Shown: positions 62,675 to 64,000 of the stretch, piece after piece
Position numbering within the stretch: position 1 is the stretch's first letter
How the letters are laid out: each line of letters opens with the position of its first letter
Source: Enterococcus raffinosus
Lineage (GTDB): Bacteria; Bacillota; Bacilli; Lactobacillales; Enterococcaceae
Direction: 5' to 3'
Length of the DNA: 64,000 nucleotides
Assembly (NCBI RefSeq): GCF_001886185.1
Contig: NZ_JXLA01000018.1
Span: 1 to 64,000 of the forward strand
Notes under the pieces: generated by a model
Database searches by the model: none
What the model was told of the DNA's origin: nothing
What the model saw: the letters and a program-made list of their open reading frames with translations, nothing else
Made by a program: the position numbers and the translations under genes

Positions 62675-64000
62675 TTGCAAAAATGCCCTAACTGTGGTTT
62701 TGAACCAGTCGAAGGATGCACGACTTGTCCGAAGTGTGGCTTTTCATTACAGTTAAACGATCAAGAAGAAATTAAAGACAGTAATAATGACAAAAATGAT
62801 ACGATAGAATGGTCAGAACTTGCTGATATGCCGATTGAATCTGTGCAAAAAATGTTTAAGGATAACGAGGATAAAATGAAAGAAGAAAATTCAAAAAATA
62901 ACTCTGAAGAAATTCCTGAGATGAATCCGATTTTGGCACAATATATTCGTGAACATAAGGATGACCAAGACAAAATAGAAGACACTGAGACTGAAAATAC
63001 TGAGAAGGTAAATGAGACGGAATCTGATGATGTGGAGACAAACACAAAAACAGAAAACGATTCAATACCTGATAACGAGAGTGAAGAGGTTGATATATCA
63101 AAAAATGCTGATGAACCTGTCATTCAAGATTCAGCGGATGAATCTTCTGAAGTGAATGACGAATCTGAAGAAACTGAGACGTTGCCGGTTAGTGAGGATG
63201 CCATTTCAGAGGATTCGATCAACTCGAACGATGGCTATGAAGTATCAGATATAACTCAAGAGAATGATTCTAATAATGAAGGAATTATTCCGCCAGATAA
63301 TGTTTCGTCTGTTAGTGAACCCCCTAAAAAGAACCGTAAAAGTCTTTACATTACTTTAGCTGCGATAGCAGTTTTAGGCATTGGTGGCGGTTACTATTAC
63401 TACCATGAAAAAGAAGTTGAAGCTCAGCGTATTGCGACTGTGAAAAAAGAAAATGAAGCTTTGGATTCAATTGGCGAGAGCATATCAAGTTATTATACAG
63501 ATGACAAGCAAGTTTTTCTTGCGAACGACAAAGTAGCTCTCAATACTAGTAAAATTGATGAAGAGTTATCTCGCTATAAAGAAAACAAACGATATGATGA
63601 AACCAAAAAAGTGTATGATCAGCTTGTGGCAAAGCAAAAAGCTGAACAATCAGTCAATCAATTGTTTACAAGTGCTGCGATTAACGGAGATAAAATTGTA
63701 GACAATCCTTTATTAAAAACGGCTGAACCAGTTGATTTATCTATCAGCACAGGTGATAAAGAGTTTGATGAATTAATGAATCAAGCTATAAATAAAGCCA
63801 AAGATCAGTACACGAAAATTGAAAGTGCGAAAAAAGCGACGGATGGATTACTAAAAGACGGCAATGTGATTGAAACTGTAAATCGTGATCAATACAATGC
63901 AGCAAATAATGCTATCAAAGCGGTGGCAAATCAAGAATTAGTTCAAACACAAAAAGATGAACTAACTAAAGTGGATCAAGCGTTGAAAGAAAAAGAGAAA
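62675..64000 (+). CDS. mapZ: MapZ/LocZ-like division-site protein with an N-terminal zinc ribbon; 3' end outside window
   Basis: An open frame starts at TTG 62675 (AAAGGAG 9 bases upstream) and runs 442 codons to the window edge. Residues 1-25 form a zinc ribbon (Cys4, Cys7, Cys18, Cys21). An acidic disordered cytoplasmic region follows (about 30-215), containing MNPILAQYIREHKDD, similar to the FtsZ-binding region of pneumococcal MapZ. One membrane helix (about 221-242) and an extracellular helical domain follow; TAEPVDLSISTGDKEFDELMN resembles the MapZ extracellular repeat. MapZ marks the division site in Lactobacillales. Assignment rests on layout and short similarities. The window end removes the C-terminal part. 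Confidence 0.72.
   Translation, partial: MQKCPNCGFEPVEGCTTCPKCGFSLQLNDQEEIKDSNNDKNDTIEWSELADMPIESVQKMFKDNEDKMKEENSKNNSEEIPEMNPILAQYIREHKDDQDKIEDTETENTEKVNETESDDVETNTKTENDSIPDNESEEVDISKNADEPVIQDSADESSEVNDESEETETLPVSEDAISEDSINSNDGYEVSDITQENDSNNEGIIPPDNVSSVSEPPKKNRKSLYITLAAIAVLGIGGGYYYYHEKEVEAQRIATVKKENEALDSIGESISSYYTDDKQVFLANDKVALNTSKIDEELSRYKENKRYDETKKVYDQLVAKQKAEQSVNQLFTSAAINGDKIVDNPLLKTAEPVDLSISTGDKEFDELMNQAINKAKDQYTKIESAKKATDGLLKDGNVIETVNRDQYNAANNAIKAVANQELVQTQKDELTKVDQALKEKEK

Overview
The window looks like the chromosome of a low-GC Gram-positive coccus of the order Lactobacillales, most likely Enterococcus/Vagococcus-like. The evidence is the AT-rich sequence, strong AGGAGG-type ribosome binding sites, a CIRCE-controlled hrcA-grpE-dnaK-dnaJ operon, a dnaG-rpoD pair followed by a MapZ-like division protein (a Lactobacillales hallmark), mprF, an LCP cell-wall ligase and ECF-type vitamin uptake. 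Species cannot be fixed from the sequence alone. No tRNA, rRNA, CRISPR array, complete insertion sequence or prophage was seen.

Layout. (1) 1-2.6 kb: end of a DMT-family transporter fused to a GNAT domain, an APH(2'')-like kinase and a DUF1003 membrane protein. (2) 2.9-11.3 kb: a possible small transcription unit, then a tandem glycine riboswitch and a complete selenium-dependent glycine reductase operon, grdX-grdE-grdA-grdB-trxB-trxA-grdC-grdD. grdA and grdB each carry an in-frame TGA read as selenocysteine. (3) 11.6-20.6 kb: accessory genes: a UvrA-like ABC protein behind a MerR-type promoter, two small unknown genes, an arginase-like enzyme, a VOC protein, a LuxR/DUF2087 regulator, a DUF2268 protease-like gene, an ANT(6)-like adenylyltransferase, a TPP riboswitch with tenA, an ilvB relic, and a frameshifted precorrin-2 dehydrogenase. 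(4) 20.6-22.2 kb: an APC-family permease on the minus strand. (5) 22.56-45.7 kb: a cobalamin riboswitch followed by about 28 co-directional, mostly overlapping genes for anaerobic B12 synthesis, cobalt uptake (cbiMNQO), tetrapyrrole steps (hemC, hemD, cobA-hemD) and lower-loop assembly using alpha-ribazole salvage (cblS and a nearby ECF S component). (6) 45.8-64 kb: core genes: LCP protein, hemW, heat-shock operon, a pRiA4b ORF-3-like protein, an AroB-like paralogue behind a Phe/Tyr-rich leader peptide, an alpha/beta hydrolase with mprF, a lysozyme-like protein, dnaG, rpoD and a mapZ-like gene running off the end.

How the parts work together. The glycine riboswitch would couple glycine to Stickland-type reductive deamination, yielding acetyl phosphate through the selenoproteins GrdA and GrdB and the dedicated TrxB/TrxA pair. 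The selenocysteine insertion genes (selA, selB, selC, selD) are not in the window and must lie elsewhere if the operon works. The B12 operon encodes nearly every step from porphobilinogen to adenosylcobalamin, but two consecutive early steps (precorrin-2 dehydrogenase and the CbiK chelatase) are each broken by one missing base in a homopolymer run. A similar one-base deficit would explain the odd pduX-cbiA overlap and the shifted ilvB relic, so homopolymer sequencing error must be excluded before calling these pseudogenes.

Most interesting points: the selenoprotein glycine reductase cluster in a Lactobacillales background; a candidate attenuator (18-codon leader peptide ending FYFSYFR plus two terminator hairpins) in front of a catalytically degenerate AroB paralogue; the cluster of one-base homopolymer deficits; and a MerR-type promoter in front of a UvrA-like resistance-type protein.
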